A stretch of 64,000 bases of DNA from Bilabrum cf. latius (taxonomy: Eukaryota; Bigyra: Bicosoecida; Bigyra; Bicosoecida), in the NCBI GenBank assembly GCA_965178125.1, contig OZ237776.1, positions 434,001 through 498,000 on the forward strand, written 5' to 3'. The notes beneath the pieces were generated by a model, which was given only the letters and a program-made list of their open reading frames with translations, searched no databases and had not been told where the DNA came from. Below, piece after piece: positions 42,841 to 53,726 of the stretch. The position numbers were made by a program, and so were the translations under genes. Within the stretch, counting starts at the first letter, position 1. Every line of letters starts with the position of its first letter.

Positions 42841-43272
42841 AGCCAGATCCCCTCTCCGTGCGCCGCACCCCTTCCACAACCTCAGCCAGACCCTCTCTCC
42901 GTGCGCCGCACCCCTTCCACAACCTCAGCCAGACCCTCTCTCCGTGCGCCGCACCCCCTCCACAACCTCAGCCAGACCCTCTCTCCGTGCGCCGCACCCC
43001 CTCCACAACCTCAGCCAGACCCTCTCTCCGTGCGCCGCACCCCTTCCACAACCTCAGCCAGACCCTCTCTCCGTGCGCCGCACCCCCTCCACAACCTCAG
43101 CCAGACCCTCTCTCCGTGCGCCGCACCCCCTCCACAACCTCAGCCAGACCCTCTCTCCGTGCGCCGCACCCCCTCCACAACCTCAGCCAGACCCTCTCTC
43201 CGTGCGCCGCACCCCCTCCACAACCTCAGCCAGACCCTCTCTCCGTGCGCCGCACCCCTTCCACAACCTCCG
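42841..43272. repeat. 43-bp tandem repeat array, about ten copies
   Basis: The unit contains CTCCGTGCGCCGCACCCC and CCACAACCTCAGCCAGA. GTGCGCC recurs exactly every 43 bp at 42858, 42901, 42944, 42987, 43030, 43073, 43116, 43159, 43202 and 43245. The only variation is CCCTTCC versus CCCCTCC plus a slightly different first copy. The array fills the space between the convergent MINDY and glycosidase-like genes, and its last copy and a half form the C-terminal codons and stop of the latter. There are no unique spacers, so it is not a CRISPR array. Confidence 0.92.
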
Positions 43273-44710
43273 CGAGCCCACGCTTGGCCTGCCCATCAAT
43301 TCCCACCACGCCCAGGGAACACAGGTATTCTACAAACGCAGGGACAGTGACTCTGTAGTACTTCTCCAGCATCTTGCACGTTGCGGGCGGGATATCCACC
43401 AGCCAGTCCACTCCGGCGAATCGAACCTGGCCGGTGCCGTTGACCGCAGGCCCGGCCAGCTGCTCAAAGGCAAGCCGGAAGAAGTCAGCCTGCATCTGTT
43501 GGGATGACCCATCCGTGGAGGGGGGCGTATGCCCGGGTTCATACCCCGAGGGGAAGCCCAGCTCCTGCATGACCACGCATCTGCCCCCGGGTAGCATAGA
43601 GGGCAGGGCGCCAAGATCGCGGGGAACCGCCACGGCGGGGTCCTGCACGCTGAAGTTGCCCTGCAGCGGGTAATACGTGACTGGGATGGCATCGGTGACC
43701 TGTGGCAGGGCAAGGTAGGCGAACCACTCTGATGATCTGGTCCCCTGCGCGGCGAGACCGCCGTAGGTGAGAGTCACCCCCACCGAGAGACGGGAGGCGC
43801 CTTCACCCCCCGTGATGTTGTGGGCCACCGCGCGGGCGATGTACGTGAACAGAGCGTACTCCACTGCATGCTCCGGGTGCATGCCCTCGAGCGTGCCGTC
43901 CACCTCGTTGCCCACTCCCAGGTGAGTGCCTCCGTGGGCCACGATCAGAGGGACTGCCTGACCAAGCATGATCGCGTACCGAGTCACCACCTCGGTACTG
44001 TTCCACGCCAGCCCAGGCCTCAGCCTGTCCGGGTCATCAGGATCCAAGAGGTCCCTGGGCACCGACGCCGTGTCCGTGTCGATAGCAGGAAGGTTCACGA
44101 TCGAATGCAGGCCCACCTGGCCCAGTAGCTGCATGACTGCCGCAAGCTCGCTGACGTTTAGCCCCCCCTTCGTTGGTTCCAGCTGCTACCATGTCTGGTC
44201 GAACGCGAAGCCGCTCATGCCGGCGCCAAGAATCTCGTTCCAAATCTTGTCTGTCTTTTTCTTCGCGTCCGGATCGTCCGGCGGCGAATATGACACGGAC
44301 GTGTGAGTTCCCGGTGGCAGCAGGGGGAGGCACGATAAGTTCTAAAATGATGGGGCCTGCTCTTGCACGGGGTGCAGCATGTATTCAGCGGGATACTCAA
44401 TGGGTCGGCGCGTACCCATCGCTGAAATGGCCGTGTGCAAGGCCGCTGCGCGTTGAATAGGAGAGGCCCGCTGGCCAGGTGCTGGGGTTGGAAGTATGGT
44501 CAAATCTACTGTAGCGGCGAGGTGCTCGGTGACTTTCTTGACTCCATCTACTGGGATGCCCCTTCCGTACATTCGCTCCGCTTCGGCGATCGCAAGCTTA
44601 GACACATGCTCAAGCGTGCTGTGAGCTGAAGCGGCTAGTTCAGGAAACGCTTCACTTGCTATTGATACAAAAGGGCTACTGACTAGAATGGCAGCCATTA
44701 TTGCTCGCAT
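43226..44710 (-). CDS. Secreted glycoside-hydrolase-like (TIM-barrel type) protein
   Basis: 494 residues, ATG 44710 to TGA 43228-43226. MRAIMAAILVSSPFVSIASEA is a signal peptide. Two TAGs read as Gln: 44344 (PSF-Q-NLSCLP) and 44188 (FDQTW-Q-QLEPTKGG). Without them the signal peptide and start of the barrel would be lost. The barrel-like pattern is GAGMSGFAFDQTW, then VGLHSIVNLPAID, HLGVGNEVDGTLEG (a GNE motif as in clan GH-A acid/base sites), AIPVTYYPLQGN and CVVMQELGFPSG (possible nucleophile Glu). NXS/T sites suggest glycosylation. Clan-A glycosidase is an inference; family and substrate are open. The last codons, VEGVRRTERGSG, are made of the 43-bp tandem repeat. An alternative is splicing at TTTTAG just before 44341. 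Confidence 0.6.
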
Positions 44711-45023
44711 ACTGAAAGTCTGGCTAGGAAGGAGTGGCCTTGTATTCGGGCCGTTCCTGGGCATATCGTGGAACTTTCGCAGAACACGATGTTTTCCATA
44801 CGGCTGAATGGAGCAATCAGGGCAAGACACATCTCATGGTTGTAATAAAGCTTTGATATTGTACTTCTTCATGGTGTCAATCCGGTTCATGTAGAAGCCG
44901 CTTGGGCCATTTGATCCGAATTGGCGGCGGGCCGGCGGCGGCCTCTGCGCTACAATTTCACACGCTACAATTCGAAAGTTGCACTTCCGGTGAGAGGTCG
45001 TGGCAAGGCCACTGCTTGACTCC

Positions 45024-47371
45024 ATGAAGTCGTATGGTAGCTTGTTGGCGTCTGTGCTTACTTTATGTGCAGTGAAGATATCACAGTCGGCGCCGCCACC
45101 GCATATTGTTTTCATTCTGGCTGGTGAGGATGGCTCCCACGATCTACGACACGCTGTCGTCTGAATACAACGCCTACTCCTTCCACGTTTCATGGCTTTC
45201 TTAAAACTCCATAATTTATATCAATGCAGATGATCTCGGTTACAACGATGTCAACTTTGAACCCGAGGGATCCCCGGAAGCGACTTGCGCGATACGCACA
45301 CCACATACCACGAATCTTGCGCGGAATGGGCTTGTGCTTGGACGAGCACACATCAACCCGATCTGCACGCCCACTAGATCGTCACTGATGTCTGGGTAAG
45401 CACTGGGTTTTTTTCGGGGTGGGGGGGGGGGGGTGCTACTCGCTTGCCATCCGTGCTACGCGTCATCGCCTGATCCTGATTAGGCCCAGCCTGTATCTTC
45501 ACTCGCTTCCGTCGCAGACGGTATCCAATCCACTTGGGTCTGTAGCACGGCGTTATCCTAGATGCGCAGCGCAACGCCGTTCCCTTGAACAACACGTTGC
45601 TGCCCGCCCGTCTCAAGTCGGCGGGCTACTAGACGCACATGGTGGGGAAGTGGCACTGCGGCTTCTACAAGGAGGAGTACGCGCCGTACAACAGGGGCTT
45701 CGACACCTGGTTCGGTTACTACACGGGCAACGAGGACTACTGGATGCACCAGTCGCCGGCGTGGCACGCGGGCAACTTCACCGGGCTAGACCTGAGCCAC
45801 GGGCGCCCGGGGCAGCCCCCGGTCCCTGACTTTAGCTGGAACGGGACCTACAGCACCAACCTGTTCGGGGGCGTGGCCGTAGACCTCATCAACTAGTTCG
45901 CTGACACCCCCCCTGCAGCCCGCGCCCAGCAGGGGGGGGACAAGCTCTTCCTGTACCTGCCCTTCGAGGCCGTGCATGGGGCGGCTTCATGCGACCCGGA
46001 CTGCTTCAACCCAACGGGGGATCTGCTGCAGGCCCCCCAGCAGTACATCGACCAGCAGCCCGAGGGAATGAACAGCGAGAGGCGAACCTTCGCTGGGATG
46101 GTTGGCGCGCTGGACGAGGCCGTTGGTAATGTGACGAGTGCGCTTAAGGCGAAGGGACTCTGGAACAACACGCTGCTGGTTTGGGTGAGTTGGACTGCCA
46201 TCGAGCCACTGCATCGAGCCATTTATTCCCAACCCGCGGTTCTCTGATGTCGCGGCATTGTTGCTTGATTCTGTCCTCACCCGCACCTCTGTATACCGCT
46301 TTGCCTCCGCAATGACTGCAGACAAACGATAACGGAGCCCCCGATTCACACTTCAACGGCCAGGCGCTGTCGAACTTCCCTCTGGTGAGAAGGAGAACAG
46401 TGTCATTCTTGCTATATTCCCGCCACACGACTTCCATTCGCGCTCGTTGCCATCCCGTCCCCCCCACCGTTTGCTCACCGATCGAATTGGATGTATTCGT
46501 CACTCCACGGTTTGCTCACCAATTGCAGAGAGGCGGCAAGGGCACTCTGTGGGAGGGCGGGCACAGGGCGCGCTGGTTCTTCTCCGGGGGATGGGAGGGG
46601 CTGGACCAGGTCGGTCGCAACTGGACGGGCATGGCCCACATCACGGACGTCCTTCCCTCCCTGGTGGCTGTCGCAGGGGGGGGGGCAAAGGGGGGCCCGG
46701 GGACAGGGCTGCCTTTGATGCTCACGGCGGACGAGTCTCACCGGTATGACCCCGCATCGGGGACAGACAGGCTCACGGGGGCCCCCGCTGAGATGCCGCT
46801 GGACGGGTATGACGTCCTGACCCCGGCCATGCAGGACAAGCCCAGTCCCCGAACGGAGATCCTGCACAACATTGACCCCATCGGGAAGGGCAGGGCAGTG
46901 CGGGTGGGTGAGCTCAAGCTCATGTGCGGGCAGGGGAATGCTGGGTGGGGCCCCAACCCCGACAAAGGGCTCGTGCCCGGGGCGCGATCCGGGTCCAAGC
47001 CAGACTCGTTGGGAGGAAACCAGCGCGCTTTGCCCCCCAGCAGCATGGCGGACCCCGGCGATTGCCACCTGTACAACATCACGGCGGACCCATGCGAGCG
47101 CGTGGACCTCATCGATAATCCCGAGTATCAGTAGGACCTGGCGAGGGTGCAGGCCAGGCTGCAGCAGTACGCCGACTCGGCTGTGCCCGTGAGGTACCCC
47201 CAGCCAGACCTCTCCTGCAATCCCAACCTGCCGGGCCGCACAGGCGCCTGGGCGCCGTGGGTGCCGGACAGCGGGCCCGGTAGCGACGAGGAAGCCGAGA
47301 TGCTGGGCCTGCCCTGGGCGCCTTCGCAGGTGTGGGAGCACAGCTCGAGGCTCTTCAAAAGCGAAGTGTGA
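45024..47371 (+). CDS. Arylsulfatase B-like sulfatase
   Basis: Hydrolyses sulfate esters, in relatives from N-acetylgalactosamine-4-sulfate of glycosaminoglycans in lysosomes. Five exons with GT-AG introns: 45024-45123, 45230-45395, 45518-46184, 46322-46384, 46529-47371; 612 residues, ending TGA. A signal peptide ([20 protein letters not shown]) precedes [14 protein letters not shown] (metal Asp pair). [12 protein letters not shown] carries the formylglycine Cys79, then RYPIHLGL-(UAG)-HGVI, 19 residues later, exactly where ARSB has GLQH. AGY-(UAG)-THMVGKWH is the next block, then [38 protein letters not shown] and LHNIDPIG. Other TAGs: 45894 and 47132 (YQ-Q-DLARVQ). Intron 2 contains a run of about 14 G (45420-45434). 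Confidence 0.93.
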
Positions 47372-47434
47372 TGCGATCGCTGCCGCTGGCTGGGTGCCTC
47401 GTCACCCTTCCAAGTCGGCTGAGTGCATTCCCGC

Positions 47435-49633
47435 ATGGATTGGACGAGCCCGCTGGCCGTTGTGCTAGATGGAGCTGTGTGCATTATTGTAGGTATAGTT
47501 TTGTACCGGCTCCTGAGCACGTCGACTGTCATATTCTTAGGGGGTGTAGGCAGTAAAGCGGTGCAAACCTACAAACCGTCAATACTTGCTTTAGTAAGCG
47601 ACATTGCTCCGCACAGCCACAGATTTCCGCTTACTTTCACCTCAAGCATAGTTTGATTCGTGCATGCGATCCTTTTTTCACAGAACGGACACTGTCACAC
47701 TGTGTGGGGATTTGCTTGTCGGGATGTGACGCTCGGCAAGGATCCCTACACGCGGGAGCTAATCGAATCTAAAGGATGGCACCACCCTGGAGAGATTTTT
47801 AGTATTGATTGGCACCTTCCTGAAGGCGTGGGCCCGCACGATCCCCTGGCAGACTGTGGGGGGTCAACACCTGCCGGCATTGCTCTGGTGCTCGCCGGCC
47901 TTTCGGGTGGCTCGCAAGAGACGTACTGTAAGGCAGCCGTAGCTGCGTTGGCTTCCAAAGGCTTTCGAGTTGCAGTTATGAACGCCCGCGGTTGCGGGAA
48001 TACCCCTCTGACGGGGCCCACGACCTTCTCCGCGTGCTTCACGCAGGACCTGGACCAGGCTCTGCGGCTGCTGCACACCAGGGCGAGAACGAGGGGGGGC
48101 AGCGTGGTTGCAACCGGGTTCTCGCTTGGAGGTACCGTACTGGCGAACTGGCTGTGCGAGCAGGGAGCAGATGCTCAGGCGCTGCTGGCAGGGGCAGCCG
48201 TGGTGGGGGCCGACTACGACCTGGCTGCCAATAATAGGAGGCTGATGCAGCCCGTGTGCGGGGACTGCTGCGGCCATGGGGGAGGGAGTTAGATTTTGGC
48301 GGCAGGAGAGACTGATAGTGGTCTCGAAGAAGAGGGAGGGTATGAAACGGAGGCTGGTGGGGCGGCATCATTCCACCAGCAGGGCGGACCCAGTGGCAGT
48401 GGCAGGGCTGGGCGAGGGGCTCTGCCTGGCACCGCTTCTGGTTAGTGGGACACTGTCCCCATGCCGGGGACATGCCCCCAGGTGCCCCCTGACGCACTGT
48501 GCCTGGGGCCCTGCTGCTGGTGCCCCTGCGTGTACCACGCCGCCATGACCGGCTCGCTCCGATCGTACGTGAGGCGTCACGAGGATGCTTTCCGTGAGGG
48601 AGCCCAGAGCGGCTCCATTGCTCCGATCGACATGCAGGCCGTGAGGCACGCAAGCTCCATGCGGCAGGTGGCTGACCTGGTCCTGACGCGCTCCCACGGC
48701 TACAGGGACTGCGAGGCGTACCTGGCGCGGGGCACCACGGTGCATCGCATTGCAGCGCGAGTGTCGGTGCCCACGCTGCTGCTGCACGCCGCCGATGACC
48801 CGGTCACGCCGGCTGCCAATCTCCCAGTTGGCGCCGCGCAACGGAACCGCAACGTATCCGTGGTAGTTTCAGCGGAGGGGGGTCACCTGGGGTGGGCCAC
48901 GAGGAGCCCTCGGTGCACTGGATGGGGGATCCATTGGGGATGGGGCGGGGGCGGAAGGTGCAAGTCCAAGATTGCTTCGATCACTGGTGAGGTCTGCCGG
49001 GGTGCACTGCACGGTGGTGATGGCCCCTTGCTAGCAGCAGAGGAGGGAACACATCCCTCCGAATCATCCCCAGTGGAGGAGATGCCACGGACACCCCCCC
49101 TGGATGGAATCACCTGGGGGGAGGCTGTCATGGTGGATTACCTCTGGCGGTGCGCGACCGGTGACCTTGGCCCCTTCCCAATCCCTGGGGCCACTGCCCA
49201 CGGGCCCGAGGACAGGAAAGACCTGCGGGCCATGGGACTCGGAGTGAGACACCCCTCGCCTGGGAGGCCGGAGGAACCTCTCTTGGTGGCCTCCTCTCCT
49301 GGTTAGATGCGTCGCGAGGGTCCACCAGAGAGCTCGAAAGAAGCCCAGTGGCGATGCAGTGTGGCAGATAGCAGTGCGGTGCATGCACAGGCACAGACAC
49401 AGCGGGGAGAGGACGGCACGCAGCCTGCACTTGGACCACTTGAACTAGTTGGGAGCAGTCTGCTGCCAGTAGGGGAGGCAGACGCCCCTGAGCTGGCCTA
49501 GCATACTACTAGTAGGCCGGCGAGGCGAGCACGAGGCTCGAGGGCGGGCACAGCCACGTGTCTCGCAGAGAGCCTGGAAGGGCAACCGAACGTTCGTCCG
49601 AAGCGAACCCAGAGGACCCGGGTCCAGCAATAA
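47435..49633 (+). CDS. Alpha/beta hydrolase of the ABHD1/3 (EMB8/YheT) type
   Basis: Esterase/lipase-like membrane protein. Exons 47435-47593 and 47684-49633 (intron GTAAGC...CAG) give 702 residues, ending TAA. An N-terminal membrane anchor (VVLDGAVCIIVGIVLYRLL) is followed by YKPSILAL-NGHCHTVWG, matching the family's NGHxQT block. Then come LVLAGLSGGSQETY, VMNARGCGNTPLTG, the nucleophile elbow GFSLGGTVLANW (Ser200), VPTLLLHAADDPVTP (Asp424) and SAEGGHLGW (His454). TAGs at 48290 and 48443 fall in a Gly/Ser-rich insert between strands, and at 49304 and 49499 in an unusual C-terminal extension. The extension's end (ELA...ARRARGSRAGTATCLAES) resembles a segment at 60172-60265. Confidence 0.85.
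49487..49590 (+). repeat. Segment repeated at 60172-60265
   Basis: Shares GAGCTGGCCT, AGGCGAGCACGA, CAGCCA(C/T)GTG and GAGCCTG(G/A)AAGGGCA with 60172-60265, in the same order, about 75% identical by eye with small indels. In both places it is in an open frame giving ARRAR-x-x-RA-x-x-A-x-CLA-x-SL-x-GQ. It forms the last part of the ABHD-like protein. Confidence 0.55.
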
Positions 49634-51177
49634 GTTTTGTGTGCACTGCACCCAAAGGCCATCCATTGCCCTACACACCGGGAAGCTAGGTACCGGCGCA
49701 TGGAAGGTCCTGGAAGAGCTAACGAGGATCCTGAAGAATCGGATCGGGGGGAGGCAGAGGAAGAGAGTGGACGCCCGGGTCAGGACATGGGCCAGGCGCA
49801 TCACGATGGTGTTGGCGAATACGGGCAGAAATCATGGAAAATCATTACAACCACATCCGTCTGGTCACTGCGCGCGATCTCACCGCGGAGGAGCAGCAGA
49901 GAGGGCTCGGTACACAGTAGTGGAGGCAGAGGCAGCGGTGAATGCCGTCAGGAGCACGTAGCAAGTAGATGCCGGAGTCGCCAACAGGTCAGAGCCGAGG
50001 TAAACGTAGACATAACTGCGACCCCGGGTGAAGCTCCTCTTGATGGAATCGAGCTCCGAGTCGAGACACCAAGAGCCCCAGGGGCCCCCACCACGGAGTG
50101 GTGCAATTGACTTTGCGTCAGCTTGAGTGACCTTGACAGACTCGATTAGTGCCTTGGACTACGTTAGTGTCTACTGATGAATCATCAGGCCGCGACCAGG
50201 CGGTAAATATACCAATTGCGCCTCGAAAAGGGAGTCATTCAGACGCCGAGTGGGACGTCAGAGGGAAGGGCGATGACGAGGAGTTGGGGGTGGACAGCCG
50301 GCGGCGGAGGCATCGGAGGGGCTGCGCAGGATCGCTAGCAGGGCGGCTAGAGGGCCAGCCGGTTGCCACACGGAGTTGGTGGGAAGTAAAGGGGCGGGAG
50401 TAGTAAGCTGGGATAGTGTGTCTGGCAGGGCTTAGAATTCTATAGAGAGGTTTTGGGATCTGAGATATAGGCAGAATGTTTATAAGCCGCCGTATAGGCA
50501 TATTCCCGGACAAACTGTATGCTTATACTTTGACCCCGCCCACACCTCTGCCGTACTCCCCAATTACGGGGTTAGATCGATGTTCTAGGTTGTGCTGGTG
50601 GGTGTGCTTTGTATTTGCTATTGTATCTACGTGCTGAGAGCCCTAGCAGTTCCACACGGAAGTTGCTGCGGGTGGTTGGTGGACGACAACCTCGATGTAT
50701 TTACCGGTGAAGCTCGACGGCTCCCTGTTTCGCAAAGCCTGTTGGTATGAAGCAATCTAAATTAGCCTACAAAACATGCAGCTGCAGTCAAGTATTTGCA
50801 GTACCCTTGTGTGAAAAGGTTGCTCGTGCGTGTGTATGCAGTCGCGACTCGTGACTCAAGTTGTGCCACAGCACGCAGGATGACACTGTTGCCAACACCG
50901 CACATAGCGACCGACTAGATATAGTGATTGATGAAGTCCAATTGCAAGGCACAGGAGGTACATTAGAGGCCATTCAACCAGAAACTCGATGCACGCGTGC
51001 GACGTGCCAAATTGGTCGCACGGTCTACGGGGAACAAAAAAAAAACAAGGCAACAAAGAGGTACATACCTGCGCTACAGCGACTTCAAAGGAAACGGTAC
51101 ACGAACCAAGCTATGCCAACTTTGGCCACATATACCAAATACAGTATACGGTCGCGGCAATTATTTTGTGAGTACGC
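49634..51177. other. Gene-poor region with weak ORFs
   Basis: No convincing gene. Plus-strand ORFs at 49641-49961 (extendable by one TAG to a TAA near 50006) and 50149-50406 (ends TAG then TAA) have protein-like charge patterns but no domain. A-rich AACAAAAAAAAAACAAGG is at 51032-51049. GC content falls from here to about 57.2 kb compared with the gene-dense flanks. Confidence 0.35.
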
Positions 51178-51713
51178 CTCGCTGTGAAACATCTGCATTG
51201 GCCAAGGTCGAGGCTGCATGGCTTGGAAGTACTACGTTGTGCATGTAGCAGACAGCGCGCAGCGTCTGTGTACGTGTTGCAGACGTATTGCAATGATATA
51301 GCACCAGCATTACGTGTGTTGCGCTTCCATGGAGGGCTGGATGAACGCGTACACGCCTCGCTGTGAAACATCTGCATTGGCCAAGGTCGAGGCTGCATGG
51401 CTTGGAAGTACTACGTTGCGCATGTAGCAGACAGCGCGCAGCGTCTGTGTACGTGTTGCAGACGTATTGCAATGATATAGCACCAGCATTACGTGTGTTG
51501 CGCTTCCATGGAGGGCTGGATGAACGCGTACACGCCTCGCTGTGCAACATCTGCATTGGCCAAGGTCGAGGCTGCATGGCTTGGAAGTACTACGTTGCGC
51601 ATGTAGCAGACAGCGCGCAGCGTCTGTGTACGTGTTGCAGACGTATTGCAATGATATAGCACCAGCATTACGTGTGATGTGCCTTCATGGAGGGCTGGAT
51701 GAACGCGTATGCA
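51178..51713. repeat. 179-bp tandem repeat, three copies
   Basis: Units begin near 51178, 51357 and 51536 (CCTCGCTGTGAAACATCTGC, with GTGCAAC in the third). They are almost identical over GGCCAAGGTCGAGGCTGCAT, TAGCAGACAGCGCGCAGCG and GGAGGGCTGGATGAACGCGT. The last unit ends with a small variation (GTGATGTGCC). Unit length is not a multiple of three and every frame meets TGA, so it is not obviously coding. Confidence 0.93.
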
Positions 51714-53726
51714 TCCTACTGGCTTGTTGCCACCGCTTCAGTACTCAGTTGATCCTTTTCTCAATTCAAAATACTATGCTATCTGCTGCATACATCTTGA
51801 AATATGCTAAATATGTTCAATGAGGCTACAACTCGAAGGGTGAATGTGCAGCAATCCTTAGTCTAGACTCTTCAGCATCTCGCGCAGCCTACCGGCCCGC
51901 CCCCCAATAGCTTGATAGTGTCCTGCCGCATAATGCAACCCTACTAGGAGACCATCCGTGACCCCACAGATCTTGTCGTGTAGTTGACTCGGAATATTTA
52001 AAAAAGGAAGCACTCAGGAACGTTCATTAACACGGCATAATGCAACTGAATTATATCTCCGTGTGAAGTCGTTAGTTTCTAGTTTTTAGATCAAAAAGAA
52101 GATTTTTGATATCTTGTATACTTCAAGAGATATGCGCGATCAAAAACCGTGGATTTGGGCTTCAGCTGGGCTCAATATCGTGACGAGTGTCCCCACACAT
52201 CTTGACAGGTAGTTTGTATCTCCAAAATCATTGTACTCTAAGCAAACCCATTGATGTCGTATCAGTACATGCAGAACATGACTATTAAAACTATCGATAC
52301 AGCCAAACAATTTTGGTGCTTATTCAAATTTAGGCACGCTGTAGCTCGTTGAACCAGGCCTCTTTGGACTGCCACTAAATTTGCTTTCTTTCATCTCTGT
52401 ATTCTACAGTATCGGCTTGCAGCGCAAACTGTAGGCAACATTTCCAATATGAGCGCTTTCAAAAACAAATGCGTAGCATGGAATTCCGATAGTTGTTTCC
52501 GATGGGCCCGTTTTGTCGACTAAACATGCGTTTGTGCAGATCAAGTCAGAACCTGGCAACACCAATGCGAGATGAGCGCAGCATACTACACGCAGGATCG
52601 TATCAATGCAATCTTTATATGGAAGTAGACGATATAGTCCAAAGCTTAACTTGCACATGTTGCAGAGCCCGTCTGTAACGGCAGGTCTCTACACCAGTAT
52701 GCGGATCTTGCATCACGGGCGAATCCACCGATCCTCGCTCTTTAATGAGGCATACAGCCATCTAAGCCAGAATTTATGCATTAAATATTAGTGAGGATTC
52801 TATTCATGCGATGATATGCGTATTGATTGAATATTGGCGAGCATGGCCCACGCAGTCCTGCCGTCGGTCAATCGGTAGAGGTGCGCGAAGCATGTATCCT
52901 GTGCCCAAGTCGTTTGCTGTTCTGCAATTTCCTGTACCTGAAATCATGCCATACATTGGTATTCTATCCAACCGGCTAGGTCGGAGTTATCTACCACCCT
53001 GAATAATGGCCTGGGACCTGGTTCAGTGACACGAGGTGCTAGGTCAGCCAGCGACACGAACAACTACCGTTTATGCTCCTTCAATAATGCATCAACAGTA
53101 GATTCACTCATACCAATGGTTCAATGAAGTCCTAATTTTACCAAGAGTGCGTTTTCAGTCTCTAGCTTTCTCATGGACGCCCAAGTCGGGCGACTCTGTC
53201 TCATGTGTACCAGCCAGCGAATCTGGCCACGGGCAACGACCTCAGTAATGTATGATTATGGAGCGGTAAAACTCCAAGAATGATGAGGCCTATAATAGTA
53301 TAAACCAAAACAACGCAAAAATCGAATCAGTTTGGTCTGCATGCATCATGCAAAGTGCACGTAGTTATGATGCCCAATCGATCCAACCTCCGGCTTCAAC
53401 TCAGTGCACAAAAGTGACGCAAAGCATAAAATAGAGCCAATCACACATGTACATGCTATATGTGGCTTAGTTGGGAGAGTCGTAGTTTACGTTTCATACA
53501 AATCGGCCCGCATCTAAGTATCAATAGTAAAGATGATCCAACACGTACGGTACACAGCCCTAGTACAGTGCATGAAGCCTACTTCGAGGTTTACTCCTCA
53601 CCATACTACGATTACGATATATATAAATGCTTGAAGCAAAGACTTCCCAAAGAATACTCATTAAATCTCGCGTAAAATAGGAGTTTGTGCCAAACACGCC
53701 AAGATGTGTGGGCGTGCTCGTCACAC
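51714..53726. other. AT-rich region with a remnant repeat end
   Basis: About 2 kb without a supportable gene. 51953-51983 is a perfect 31-bp match, in inverted orientation, to 53730-53760. Nearby, GTGACGAGTGTCCCCACACATCTTG (52182-52206) also resembles the sequence beyond the other copy (complement of 53700-53722). This looks like the end of a second, mostly deleted copy of the OTU-bearing element. ORFs at 52404-53002 are short and featureless. Confidence 0.45.

Noticed and set aside
42841-43272. CRISPR array
   Set aside because: The 43-bp units are head-to-tail with no unique spacers and no cas genes; the host is eukaryotic.
42777-43358. Protein made of PHNLSQTLSPCAAP-type repeats
   Set aside because: It is the translation of the 43-bp satellite; 43 is not a multiple of 3, so all frames look repetitive without being coding.
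7696-45545. UAG decoded as leucine or tyrosine instead of glutamine
   Set aside because: The diagnostic sites (GLQN before GNTC, GLQH of ARSB, GQPWLVN, Glu-Gln repeat) call for Gln; Leu or Tyr is not usual at any of them.
51184-51823. Repeated proteins in the 179-bp array
   Set aside because: ORFs exist in several frames on both strands, simply echoing the repeat; none has a domain or is continuous across units.
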